Position numbers and translations under genes: made by a program. From the NCBI GenBank assembly GCA_026120185.1, contig JANUWF010002207.1, forward strand, positions 1 to 64,000: DNA of 64,000 nucleotides. The letters run 5' to 3'. Under the pieces are notes generated by a model, which had not been told where the DNA came from, ran no database searches, and saw only the letters and a list, made by a program, of their open reading frames with translations. Origin of the DNA: Voacanga thouarsii (lineage: Eukaryota > Streptophyta > Magnoliopsida > Gentianales > Apocynaceae). Of the stretch, positions 1 through 9,792 are shown in pieces (positions within the stretch are counted from its first letter, which is position 1; every line of letters begins with the position of its first letter).

Positions 1-88
1 TATTATTTTTGTTTGTTTGACCTAGTTATAAAGACCCTTTGTCCTTTGAACAGGGCGACATCCCCGGCCTTGGTAGTAGGGTATTACA
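1..88 (+). repeat. End of G1 5' LTR (U5)
   Basis: The last 88 bases of the LTR are present, ending GTATTACA just before the PBS. They contain the reverse complement of the block GGGGATGTCGCCCC...AGGACAAGGGGTCTTT that opens solo LTRs S1-S3 and the G2 LTRs. This shows that G1 and the solos belong to one family. The rest of the LTR lies outside the window. Confidence 0.85.
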
Positions 89-90
89 AG

Positions 91-103
91 TGGTATCAGA
101 GAC
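91..103 (+). other. Primer binding site of G1 (tRNA-Met type)
   Basis: TGGTATCAGAGAC lies 2 bases after the LTR end. It matches the plant initiator tRNA-Met 3' end (TGGTATCAGAGC) at 12 of the first 13 positions, allowing one change near the end. This fixes the LTR boundary and the plus-strand orientation. Confidence 0.85.
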
Positions 104-187
104 AAGGTTTAGGTAAATATTGATAGTATATGTACTATTTTATTAAGCTAATATCTTTTATCTAACCTACCTTGTACATGCTGTAGG

Positions 188-660
188 ATGGTTAGAATGC
201 TTAGAACCGTAAGGAAAGGGCAGCAATGGCATCCTCCTATTCCTGTCTACCCGAAAAACTTGCCAGTGCCTCAGCCTACACCTCAGCCTGCACCGCAGCC
301 AATTATTCCCGTGGATGATAGCAGTGACGATGAGGTCCCAATCAATGAGCCACCCCCAATACCTGTGATAGACTTGGTTATTGACAATGAAGATGAGAAG
401 ATTGATATGGAATATGTTCCCCACCCTCCTAGTCCCGTAGACTTGTCAGCTGATAGTGATGATCCAGGGAGATAGATTATGAATCTCCACCTAGATCTTC
501 CTTCATACCTCCACCCAACCAGGTTAAGACCAGGGAGAGTTCTAGGCGACCTGGGAAAGAGCCAATGGATGGGTTTGCAAGTGGGGTTGGGATAGACTTT
601 ACTAAGAATTCTAGGGGATGGTTATATGAGACCAACTCTAAAGACTTCGATGAGGATTAG
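188..660 (+). pseudogene. Pre-gag acidic ORF ('ORF0') of G1, one frameshift
   Basis: An ATG at 188 sits one base after a splice-acceptor-like CTGTAG (181-186). The frame runs about 95 codons to 475. It starts basic (MVRMLRTVRK), then a Pro/Gln-rich stretch (PVPQPTPQPAPQP), then acidic runs (DDSSDDE, DNEDEK). Near 470 the open frame shifts and continues with SPPRSSFIPPPNQ..., ending GWLYETNSKDFDED and a stop at 658-660. The element G2 has an ORF in the same place, with a similar MVxx start, an acidic body and a GWL-E...D-rich end. I do not recognise a known domain. Function is unknown. The position between PBS and gag and the recurrence in two families suggest a real extra gene rather than chance. 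Confidence 0.6.
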
Positions 661-926
661 GGAAGCTAAATGCTGTTATGATTAGGATATTTTATTTACT
701 GCTTTCCATAAACTTCTATGTTAATGATTTCATTCCTGTTTACTACTTTAATTTCAAATTTATGCAAATAAGGGTGCCTGGGGTACTCTAAGGTTTGAAA
801 GAAATTTATATTCAATTCTTTACACAAAACTTGCATCTGATTTCCTTTTACTTAAATCTGTCTATGAATGCATGCTCAAAATGTTTTAAACATTGAATGC
901 ATAAACTCATCATTTGGGTAAGGTTT
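661..926 (+). other. G1 spacer between ORF0 and gag
   Basis: AT-rich sequence with no supported ORF. It ends in GGTTTAGA directly before the gag ATG, which could serve as a second splice acceptor, but there is no strong pyrimidine tract. Confidence 0.4.
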
Positions 927-2051
927 AGAATGGCACCCAAGCGCCGTGTAGCCACATCGGGCAGAAGAGTTTCGGAGGCAGAACCTATAACACCAGAGGT
1001 TGAGATGACTCAAATGAAGCCACCCAACCGAGGAAATGAGAATGATCCAGATTTGGAAATGGGGTCAGGACAACCTGTTAAAGTGACAATGGGGTAAGCA
1101 TTTAGCAAGATGACTGAGATTCTTCAGACTTTGACTGAACGGAGGAATCCAAAGGGAAAGGACGAAGCTTTGGAGTGGTTTCTAAAATTCCAACTGCCCA
1201 TCTTCCTGGGAGAAGTTGAGCAGGATCAGAAAGCTGAACTATGGATAAAGCAGATAGAAGACATCTTTGCTACGCTTCTATACACTAGGAGCGAATGCTG
1301 AAGTTTGCTGCATTCCGATTAAGGGGCCTAGCTCGGGCATGGTGGCAATGGGTTCAGGACGATTGGGGGATGATTGATTAAGACTGGACATGAGCCAATT
1401 TTGAAGAAGCATTCAGAGCTGAGTATATCCCTCAGTGGATAGTGGAGAAGTGGGAAGATGAGTTCCAGAATCTAAAGTAGGGAGGAATAACAATAGCTCA
1501 GCACGCGGCACGGTTCACGCAATTATCAAAGTACTGTAAGAGGCTGGTGGACACTGAGCAGAATAGGATAAGACAGTTTGTCAAGGGGCTAAGGCAGGAG
1601 TTGAGAAGGGCGTTGGCACATTCTCCACCAACGACCTACTCAGGGGCCGTGGACGTAGCCACCCAGACTGAAAATGCGGACCGTAGCAGAATAGCATAGA
1701 GACCTTTCTAGCCACCAAGGCAATCACAGTGACCTTTCCAGGGGCAGTAATCCAACAAGCGCCCCGCCAACCAACAGTGGCAGAATAGGGGAAAGCAAAT
1801 TCAGACATCACCGGTTGGTCCTACGCAAAATCTTCCGTTATGCCGGCAAGGTGAAAAAAGGGGCCATACGGAGAAAAAATTGTTGGTCCAAAGAAGGTGA
1901 GCAGAAATGATACCACTGTAGAGACACAAACCGCTTGCGAAACTCCTGCCCTAAACTTCACCGAGTAGGGCAAGGAAATTCGGCTCAAATCTTGAGGCCT
2001 AATCGAGCCAATGCCATGGGAGCATCCAGGAGTGGAGCGTAGAAGCCTCAA
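927..2051 (+). pseudogene. gag: Gag (capsid-nucleocapsid) remnant of G1
   Basis: Starts MAPKRRVATSGRR, parallel to MAPRRQIVVHSRT of G2 gag. The capsid part is recognisable: FLKFQLPIFLGEVEQDQKAELWIKQIEDIFATL, then after a frameshift near 1290 the retrotransposon_gag core with AWWQWVQDDW, EAFRAEYIPQW, QHAARFTQLSKYC and FVKGLRQELRRAL. In-frame stops include TAA at 1095 (Gln in the family), TAA and TGA around 1378-1392, and TAG near 1478. Two nucleocapsid zinc knuckles at about 1830-1965 are ruined; several Cys are lost. In an intact element Gag would form the virus-like particle and bind the genomic RNA. The ATG at 927 was chosen by its match to G2. Confidence 0.85.
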
Positions 2052-2678
2052 GTGAAAGCAAATGTTTTCGCTCTTAACCAAGAGGAGGTTGGAGCTGATG
2101 CGGCAGTAGTAGAAGGTACGTTTACTATCCAAGGTCATTCCGTTACTGTATTTATAGACCCTGGATCTACCCATTCCTATTTAAACGGGAGCTTTGCATA
2201 TCATTTGGGTTGGGATGGAGTAGAACTACCTTTTACTTTGTTGGTGAGCACGCCTTTGGGAAAGATGGTGTAAGCATATCGGTATGTGCAAAATTGTAAA
2301 ATTGAAGTGGGTAGAGAAAGCTTGGAGGGAGATTTAATAATCTTTGCTATTGATGATTATGATTTGATATTGGGAGTAGATTGGCTAGTAAAGCATAGGG
2401 CTAGGGTAGACTGTAAGAATAAATCGGTTCAGTCCATTAGACCAGGATGTGATGTGTTGGAGTTCAATGGCAAGAGAGTAAAGGAATTGAAGTATTTGAT
2501 AGCTGGGGCTAAAGCACAAAAATTGTTGAAGCAAGGATGTTAAGGATATATGGCTTATGTGATAAACAAGCCGAATGACCAATGCACTCTAGAGAATACC
2601 GAGGTGGTAAAGGATTTTCCTGACGTGTTCCCTATATAACTCACTTCTCTATCTCCCAGCCGAAAAGTTGAGTTCACT
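2052..2678 (+). pseudogene. Aspartic protease region of G1
   Basis: Shows the retropepsin motif as FIDPGSTHSYL (family form (V/L)IDxGSTHS), then the flap and C-terminal part with DLIIFAIDDYDLILGVDWLVKHRARVDC, typical of Ty3/gypsy protease. It is interrupted by TAA at 2271 and by TAA at 2541 and 2637 in the linker to RT. The region is continuous with gag in a single polyprotein in this family, so the first Met is not a true start. Confidence 0.85.
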
Positions 2679-3947
2679 GTGGATCTAGTTCCAGGAGCGG
2701 AACCAGTGTCCCGGACTCTATATCGCATGGCATCGGCGGAGCTAAAAGTGCTGAAGGAGCAGCTAGAAGAGTTGGTGAGGCAAGGTTATATCAGACCTAG
2801 CACGTCACCCTGGGGAGCACCTATGCTATTTGTGAAGAAGAAGGATAGGACTCTGAGGTTGTGTATCCACTATCGGGGCTTGAACAACCTAATGATTAAG
2901 AATAAGTATCCTCTACCGCTGATTGACGAGCTATTCGACCAGTTGCAAGGATCTAGTTGTTACTCAAAACTGGATTTAAGGCAAGGATACTATCAAGTCT
3001 GGATAAAAGAGGAGGATATCCCCAAGACAGCCTTCAACATAAGATATAATCACTATGAATTCGTGGTGATGCTATTCAGGGTAAGCAATGCACCAGCGGT
3101 ATTTATAGATTTAATGCATCGAGTATTCCGACCCTACTTGGACAAGTTTATGGTGGTCTTCATCGACGACATACTCATTTACTCCAAGAGCCCGGAGGAT
3201 CATGTAGAACATTTGAAGCTGGTATTGGATAAGCTATGAAAGCACAAGCTTTTCGCCAAGTTTAGCAAGTGTAAGTTTTGGCTGGATAGTGTGGCATTTC
3301 TTGGCCACATGGTGACCAAGGATGGGATCAAGGTAGACCCAGCAAAGGTTGAAGCAGTTTCAGACTAGAAGTAGCCAGAGAACATCACCGAGATTCAAAG
3401 CTTCTTGGGATTGACGGGCTATTATAGGAGGTTTATCAAAGGATTTTCAACGCTCGCATCGCCTATTACCTGACTACTGAGAAAGGACGTACCATTTGTT
3501 TGGAGTGAAAATGTGAGAAGAGTTTCCAAGAACTGAAATAAAGATTAATGACAACACCAGTGTTGAGTCTGCTAGAGGGAGATAAGCCTTACGCACTGTA
3601 TATCGACACTTCAAAAGAAGGTTTGGGAGCAGTTTTGATGCATGACCGAAAGGTGATCGCCTATACTTCTCAAAAGTTGAGGCCTCATAAAGTCAATTAC
3701 CCTACGCATGATCTAGAGCGGGCTGCCATTGTATTCACTTTAAAGAAATTGTGGGACTACCTGTACAGAGCGGAATATGAAGTGTTCACTGATCACAACA
3801 GCCCGAAGTATATTTTCACCCAGAAGGACTTGAATCTGAGATAGCGAAGCTGGATGGAATTTTTGGAGGAGTACCTTTGTCCAATCAATTATCATCCTAG
3901 GAAGGCCAACGTTGTTGCTGATGCCCTGAGCAAGAAAAGTTAGCAGG
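2679..3947 (+). pseudogene. Reverse transcriptase and RNase H of G1
   Basis: The RT reads open from 2679 to 3239. It contains the entry motif [23 protein letters not shown], the [11 protein letters not shown] block and the catalytic FIDDILIYS (YxDD-type box, as FIDD). The thumb follows with [19 protein letters not shown], where a Trp and a Gln codon are now TAG (3366, 3372). RNase H begins near 3548 with [15 protein letters not shown] and ends at the ADALSKK box near 3935. More stops occur at 3237, 3472 and 3842. Most stops fit single C-to-T or G-to-A changes of Trp, Gln or Arg codons. Confidence 0.9.
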
Positions 3948-5497
3948 GCCAGGCTAAGAGTACAAGAGGTTCAAGTGGTTCAAGATGTGCTAGATAGAAG
4001 AGCGGAAGTGTAAGGGGAGAAAAATATTGTTAGCAACCTGAAGTTAATACCAGACCTAAGGCAGGAAATTATTGAAGCTCAGTAAAGTAATGCAAAATTT
4101 CAGCTTTTCAAGGACAAAGAGCTTAAACGGCAAGGCAGTGAATTCTGGCAGAACAAAGCGGGAGTTTTATATTTCAGAGATCGATTGTGTGTACCCAAAG
4201 AGCACCAATTGAAGGACAGAGTTTTGGAAGAGGCGCATAAGAGCAAGTTTGCCATTCATCTGGGAGAGGTCAAAATGTATCAGGATCTGAAAAGGGCTTA
4301 TTGGTGGCCCGGAATGAAGGGAAACGTGGTCAAGTATGTCTCAATGTGTCTGACCTATCAGAAAGTCAAAGCGGAGCACAAGAAGTCAATAGGACTGTTG
4401 CAACCATTGCCAGTACCTGAATGGAAGTAGGAGGAAGTGACCATGGACTTCATTACCGGACTCCCTATGGCAAGGAACTAAAAGGACGCCATATGGGTAG
4501 TGGTGGATCGATTAACCAAGTCAGCGCATTTCATACCAGTGAATGTAAGGGATTCTATGGAGAAGTTGGCTCAGACCTATGTGTGAGAAATAGTCCGACT
4601 ACATGGAGTGCCTTCAAGTATTGTGTCTAACCCAGATTCGAGATTTACATCTCGATTTTGGGGTAAGTTTCAAGAATCAATGGGGTCGAGTCTGAAGTTC
4701 GGTATGACGGCACATTCGCAAACCGATGGACAGTCAGAAAAGGTTATACAGATATTAGAGGATATGCTAAGAGCCTGTGTATTGGATTTCGAAGATAAGT
4801 GGATTGAATGTGTGCCATATGCAGAGTTGTCATACAATAACAATTATCAAGCTTCAATTAGAATGGCTCCGTATGAAGCCCTGTATGGACGCAAGTGTCA
4901 GGTACCGCTATAATGGAGCTGGTCAGAGGATAGCCATATAAGCAAATTAGGAGAAGTCTGTGTTCAGGAAATGTTAGACAATGTTAAGTTAATCAAGGAA
5001 AGGTTGAAAACAGGCCAAGCCGACCAAAGAGCTATGCAGACAATAGGCAGAGAGAGTTAGAATTTCAAGTGGGAGATAGTGTATTCCTAAGGCTGACACC
5101 GAATAGAGGAATCTTGAAGCATCCTGAAGTTGGGAAACTGAATCCGAGGCATTTGGGACCGTTTCTGATAAAGGAGAGAATTGGGCCGGTGGCATATCGA
5201 TTGGATTTGCCAGATGGATTGACAGGAATTCACGACGTGTTTCATGTGTCACAGCTGAAAAAGTACAATGCCGATCCTAGACATGTTTTGAATGATAGGC
5301 CGTTGGTGTTGCAACCCGACCTGAGCTATGTGGAGAAACCTATGAGGATATTGGACCGAAGTATCAAGACTCTCCGGAACAAGCAGATTCCAATGGTAAC
5401 AGTGCAGTGGGATCATCATGGCACGCGAGATGCCACATAGGAGACAGATGAGTGGGTAAAGCAGAAGTACCCCAATCTGATATAGAGGTATGCATGA
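3948..5497 (+). pseudogene. Integrase with chromodomain-like C-terminus of G1
   Basis: The zinc-binding N-terminal part reads HKSKFAIHLGEVKMYQDLKRAYWWPGMK...CLTYQ, so the last Cys of HHCC is Tyr. The catalytic core follows with MDFITGLPM, HSQTDGQSEKVIQILEDMLR and YNNNYQASIRMAPYEALYGRKC. The C-terminal part has GDSVFLRLTP, LGPFLI, GPVAYRLDLPDGLTGIHDVFHVSQLKKY and a terminal module MRILDRSIKTLRNKQIPMVTVQWDHHG. That last module is the chromodomain-like tail of Tekay/Del elements, thought to direct insertion into heterochromatin. Frameshifts and stops split the gene at 4430, 4482, 4912 and 5438. Confidence 0.88.
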
Positions 5498-5518
5498 ATT
5501 TCGGGGCGAAATTCTCCT

Positions 5519-5531
5519 AAGGAGGGGAGGA
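5519..5531 (+). other. Polypurine tract of G1
   Basis: AAGGAGGGGAGGA directly precedes the 3' LTR start TGTGAAACC. It is the expected plus-strand primer site and fixes the 3' LTR boundary at 5532. Confidence 0.85.
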
Positions 5532-5597
5532 TGTGAAACCTCACCTAAAGCCAACCCTAGAGTAAAGGGGTCGGGATGCATATCATATTTTCTTGCA

Positions 5598-5600
<3 letters not shown>

Positions 5601-5634
<34 letters not shown>
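5601..5634. repeat. (AT)n microsatellite in G1 3' LTR
   Basis: An uninterrupted AT dinucleotide run, at the place where S3 has only a short ATATAT. It probably expanded after insertion. Confidence 0.9.
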
Positions 5635-5637
<3 letters not shown>

Positions 5638-5799
5638 AATGATTTTATATGCTTGAGAAATACGATTTATAGTCTAGAAGGCTTAGTTATGCTTAATGAG
5701 TAGGAAGGGTAAAATGGTAATTTTTGCTTCAGGTGAAAATAGGATGGTTACTGGGGGATTAAATAGGAAGAATATTTGGGAGAGAAAATAAATACAAGA

Positions 5800-5870
5800 G
5801 TTGTTGTGGTTTAGTGGTTAGAGCTTTGGAATTAATCTCTAAGGTCTTGAGTTCAAATCCCATCATTTAA
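5800..5870 (+). other. tRNA-like module in G1 3' LTR
   Basis: TGGTTTAGTGG matches the Pol III A-box consensus TRGYNNARNGG fully. AGTTCAAATCC matches the B box GGTTCGANTCC with two changes, at tRNA-like spacing of about 32 bases. An anticodon-like stem TTGGA/TCTAA can pair around ATTAATC. The acceptor stem does not pair, so this is not a working tRNA gene. The same module sits at a similar place in S1, S2, S3 and both G2 LTRs. Confidence 0.65.
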
Positions 5871-6064
5871 GTTTTTATCATGATTATTTTAATTTAAGGT
5901 GGAATATTCGTCCCTTGCATTCCATAAGTAAAAATAGGAGAGTTGTCATAGGAGAGTCATGAAGGGAATATCATAATCCTATTCTTATGTCCTGAAAAGT
6001 ATTCTTAAGGGATTCATGCCCTTTTGAAAATCACAAAGATGATTTGAAATCATAATCGGCCTAT

Positions 6065-6484
6065 ATGTTTGTATTGCGCGGAGGGGTAATAAGTTGGAAG
6101 AGTTCTAAACAAGAGACTATTGTTGACTATATGACAAAAGCTGAGTACATAGCCACTTCTGAAGCAGCTAAGGAGGCCGTTAGGATCAAGAAGTTCGTGA
6201 TGGAGCTGGGTGTGGTTCCTAGCGTTATTGGTCTAATATCTCTGTATTGTGACAACAACAGAACCATTGCAGAAGCAAATGAGCTACGGTCTCACCAATG
6301 ATCCAAACACGTATTCCGACGCCATCATTTGATCAGGGAGATCATAGATAGGAATCATCTAAAGATAGAGAGAGTTCCCACGGATGAGAACTTAGCTGAC
6401 CTGCTTACAAAAGCACTATTCCAAAAGAAACATGATATGCATGTTGAGTTATTTGGTATTAGATACATGAATGATTGGCTCTAG
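6065..6484 (+). pseudogene. RNase H C-terminal remnant of copia C4
   Basis: Reads MFVLRGGVISWKSSKQETI, then TKAEYIATSEAAKEAVRIKKFV, LYCDNNRTIAEA and HLIREIIDRN..., ADLLTKAL, with a terminal stop at 6482-6484. These are the copia RNase H blocks (SWKSxKQ, EAEYxA, YCDN, LADxxTK). One in-frame TGA at about 6299 sits where relatives have Arg, which fits CGA to TGA. The true 5' end is missing, so the first Met is not a start. Confidence 0.85.
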
Positions 6485-6498
6485 TGCAAGTGAGAGTT

Positions 6499-7881
6499 TG
6501 TTAGTATTATGCCCTAGAGGTAATCAATTGTACGTTGTATATGACACATTTTATTTTAATAACAGATATTATTTATCTTACATTTTCTTTTGTTTACTTT
6601 TGTGTAATATAATTGTTAAATAAATTCCTTAGTACAACAATGTGTTAAGGAAATTATGATAGAGATCATGATATGAGATTCCTACTACACTATATAGTGT
6701 TAGTACTTAAATAGTCCCTAGTCATAGTATTAATGAGATATGACATCATTAATGCGTTAAGACTAGCATGTGTTAGACTTCCTGATTTGATCAGGTGGTG
6801 TTTTCTCATATCCGTGAGTATTAAGATACTCAAAGTTAACACGTGAATGCTTGTCAATGGAACAAGTTCATTGGATGACCTAGCTATGAGATAATCACAT
6901 GGATAACTATTTAGTGCCAGTGAAATAATCTCAATATAGCAAATGTGCAAGTATCCTTAGACTTGAGATCTCCAAGGTACTTTGTTTGCTGAGCATTGTA
7001 CTTTGATTCCAATCTCTAGAACTAGATCAAGGGCTGCCTATGTGATGGATATTGGGTACATTATGAGGTAAACGAAAGTAGTTGAGAGGGTTAATAAAGG
7101 ATTTACCACTTCTAATAGTAGAGGCGAATATCTCATGGTCACTTATAGGAATTACTACTCGAGTAGTCCTTGAACAAGGTGACTATGTATTGGAAACAGT
7201 TCCAATTGATACACACCTAGAATAGTGGGTTCTTTATATAAGTACTATTTTCGTACTCCAAACCGAATTAATATATTTTGGAGGGAGTTGGTACTAATTC
7301 CGTACTCCAAACCGAATGAGATATTGTATTGTGAAAGGAGTTAATTGCACTATAGTTTGTTATTGAAGGGTTCATGTCAAGCCACTTTACTTCCTGGACT
7401 CTTAGGTGGTCTTGATGTGTTGCAAGATACCGCTCATGATCTATGAAATATGGGTTTATTAATTGATGAATTAATAAACCAATCTTTATTAGAATTAATA
7501 TGATTAATTCTAATTAATTATGGATTATTAATCTCAAAGGCGTTTGAATTAATTCATGTTCGCCACCAATTAACTGTGAAACCAAATAGGTCACACACAA
7601 TAGAGGATTATACACTCAAGATGTTATTTGATAACATAGTGGGGTTAATTGTGGGAAAGAGAAGTAGTTGTGGTCAAATTATAATTAGTTATAATTTATG
7701 GGCCAAATTGTAATTGTGAGAACTTGATATTTCCAATTACAATCAGGGAATTCTAATTATTTTAGAATTCTCAGTTTTTCAGTGATTTTCATAATATATA
7801 GATGATATGCATGAAACCTAGGGTTAAGGGGATTACCGAAAACCCTTTTCTTCTTCTTCTTCTTCTTCTTCTTCTTCTTCT

Positions 7882-7927
<46 letters not shown>

Positions 7928-8323
7928 GTTCTTGAGCAAACAAGAAGGAAAAACCCTACCCGCCATTCGTGTTTTCTGCTAGCACAGAAAATCTTGGTGC
8001 TTGAGTATGATCCTCCATGTGGATTTCTGTTAGAGATAATCACACACTGTGATTGTAGTGGCAGGAGATTCGACTCTCGTGGTGTTTGATCAAGAGGATT
8101 TCTGGATAGCGTCTCAGACAAGAAAGGAAAATTTTAACGATAGGAACTCACTAGAAAGGTGATCTTCTTCTCTTTATGTCTTGTTTTCCACATGTATATG
8201 GATCCTGGGATGGTATCTTGTTCTTATTTTTCCGTTGCGCCATATATGATATGCATGAGATACCTTACATCATTTTTCGTGTTTCAAAGAGTTCCCAAAA
8301 GAATCCAACTAGAAGCTACCAAA
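6499..8323 (+). repeat. 3' LTR of copia C4 (right end uncertain)
   Basis: Starts TGTTAGTATTATGCC right after the purine-rich AGTGAGAGT. It runs through AT-rich U3 sequence, a long CTT/CT tract that looks like a leader pyrimidine patch, and a U5-like segment with GATTCGACTCTCGTGG. No PBS or second LTR fixes the end. I place it near 8323, where sequence character changes, with low precision. Confidence 0.55.
7847..7924. repeat. (CTT)n(CT)n compound microsatellite
   Basis: About 13 CTT units pass into about 19 CT units. It creates spurious Leu/Ser-rich (+) and Arg/Glu-rich (-) ORFs. Confidence 0.95.
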
Positions 8324-9223
8324 ATCTGATTTGAAAGGAAATTTGCTATTTAATCCCACATTGGGCCTTCATCACTCAATCAAATGGCTGACTGATGTAG
8401 GCTCATCACATATATCTTTTTATGTACTTTTGTGCTTTAATTTTATTAAATTATTGTTTAATTCACTACTCACCACACCATTTTCATCTTGTTTTGTAGG
8501 AAATAAAAACATGAGAATTGGAGCTGAAAATGAAGAAAAGGGGGAAAATGGAGCAAAAATGGAGAACAATTGTAGAATCACACAAAAACAAGAATATAGG
8601 TTGCCTAGACAAAATAATAAAAACAGTAATAATGGCAGCCAAAAGTTCCCCAGGCATCCTAGCATATTTTTTATTTGTATTTGTCCAGAAAAGTGGCTAC
8701 CAAAGGAAGTTACTTCGCTTGGCTACCTACTTTATTGTATAAATATGAATGCTTACCAAGTGGTGTCCTAGGGAAGGGTCATCACATACATCTTTTTATG
8801 TACTTTTCTACTTCAATTGTAGTAAATTATTGTTCAATTCACTGCTCACCACACTATTTTCATCTTCTTTTGTAGGAAATAAAGGAAATGAGATTTGGGT
8901 ATGAAAATTATGAAAAGAAGGAAAACGGAGCAAAAATGGAGAACAATTGAACAATAACACAAAAGCAAGAATAGAGGATGCCTAGACAAATAATAATAAT
9001 AATAATGGCGGCCAAGGGAACCAAAAGTTACCTAGCCACCTAGCATATTTTTGTTTTCTATTTGTCCAGAAAAGTGGCAGCCACTTCCCATGGCCACCTA
9101 CTTTATTGTATATATATGTATTCTTAGCAATGGCCCCTGTTTTTGTCCCCTAGCCTGCCTAGTTTTTCTAGAAACTAGGTAGCCTAGGGATGTTCTAGCT
9201 TGCCTAGGTTTTGGAAGAACATG
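8324..9223 (+). other. Left part of old Tat/Ogre-like LTR (inferred)
   Basis: No gene is supported here. The block continues after S1 at 13588 (CATGGCGGC joins CGGCCTTCACTTCCC). It carries a tandem duplication and GGAAATAAA...ATGGAGCAAAAATGG sequence of the kind found in long plant LTRs. I infer it is U3 of the background element whose PBS is at 49715. Its start, perhaps TGATGTAGG at 8394, is unproven. Confidence 0.4.
8403..9150. repeat. Tandem duplication, period about 376 bp
   Basis: TCATCACATA(T/C)ATCTTTTTA begins both units, at 8403 and 8779. Shared blocks follow in the same order: TGTAGGAAATAAA, GCAAAAATGGAGAACAATTG, TGCCTAGACAAA, GTCCAGAAAAGTGGC and TACTTTATTGTATA. The second unit fades near 9150. 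The copies differ at many sites, so the duplication is old. Confidence 0.85.
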
Positions 9224-9730
9224 GCGGCTGTAACACCCCGCTACCTAGGCCCGCTAGGGCCAGGGCTGTCACCTCGTCCAAAGGACAAGGGGTCTTTATA
9301 ACTAGGACTCACAAATATAATAGCGGAAATAAAATGATACTTCAACTTAAAATTTATTAGAACCCAAAAGAAATAATAATAAATCCAAGAATACTCAAAA
9401 CAAATCCATAAAAAAAAATTCATCCGCTCTCAGCTCTCCCAACATTACACAAAATAAATCCTCAGATAATTCTTCCAAAGCAGACAATATATAGCTACTC
9501 ATGCCCACAGCAGGATGGACCTGAAATCATGATAAAATGGTGGTGAGACAGAAATCCCAGTATGTCCATGTGTGCTTTGGGTGTTTAATGAAAATAGTTT
9601 GTGGATGCAAAGTGTGAAACCTTTATAAGAGAAATACTGGCAAGCAATAACATTAGTCAAAAGCAAGAGTGGCGTTTTGGCTTTTCCAGCCATAGATAAG
9701 TAATAAAATCAACCACTCGAAAGAAAGGGA

Positions 9731-9792
9731 TATGGGTTACCACAAGTTGGGCCCCATAACAGGTTAGAATGCCGACACTTTGTGCAGACTGA
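9731..9792 (-). other. Hairpin array in S1
   Basis: Hairpin one has stem TATGGG/CCCATA (9731-9736, 9753-9758) around a loop holding ACCACAAGTTGGG. Hairpin two pairs TTAG with CTGA (9764-9767, 9789-9792) around GACACTTTGTGC. S3 has CATGGG/CCCATG at the first position, a compensatory pair change. Confidence 0.65.

Larger units (their letters stand above)
1..6048 (+). mobile_element. Ty3/gypsy element G1, chromovirus (Tekay/Del-like), decayed
   Basis: The order is 5' LTR end, PBS, pre-gag ORF, gag, protease, RT, RNase H, integrase with a chromodomain-like tail, polypurine tract and the start of a 3' LTR. That is the Ty3/gypsy order. The integrase C-terminus resembles the chromodomain end of Tekay/Del chromoviruses, which fits the LTR length of several kb seen in its solo relatives S1-S3. 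The 5' LTR is cut by the window edge. The 3' LTR stops after about 515 bases, where copia fragment C4 begins. Stops occur in every domain, so this copy cannot be autonomous. Clade assignment is by family knowledge and was not tested by a tree. Confidence 0.9.
5532..6048 (+). repeat. Truncated 3' LTR of G1
   Basis: Begins TGTGAAACCTCACCTAAAGC, the reverse complement of the right end of solo LTRs S1-S3. Homology with S3 can be followed through the tRNA-like module and the CTTGCATTCCATAAG block to about 6045. There the sequence changes abruptly into copia coding DNA. The right end is approximate to 10 bases. Confidence 0.8.
6051..8323 (+). mobile_element. Ty1/copia 3' fragment C4
   Basis: Contains the end of RNase H, a purine-rich AAGTGAGAG and a 3' LTR. 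Everything upstream of RNase H is missing. It abuts the truncated G1 3' LTR with no clear duplication, so the junction is a deletion or rearrangement breakpoint. Its LTR is unlike those of C1-C3, so it is a different copia family. Confidence 0.75.

Noticed and set aside
5800..5870. Genuine tRNA gene
   Set aside because: Acceptor stem does not pair and no terminator or CCA-proximal pairing is seen; only internal promoter-like arms are kept.
7757..8121. Arg/Glu-rich and Leu/Ser-rich ORFs
   Set aside because: Produced by the (CTT)n(CT)n microsatellite.
8331..8771. 146-codon ORF in the tandem duplication
   Set aside because: Low-complexity Asn/Lys-rich frame, not conserved in the second unit.
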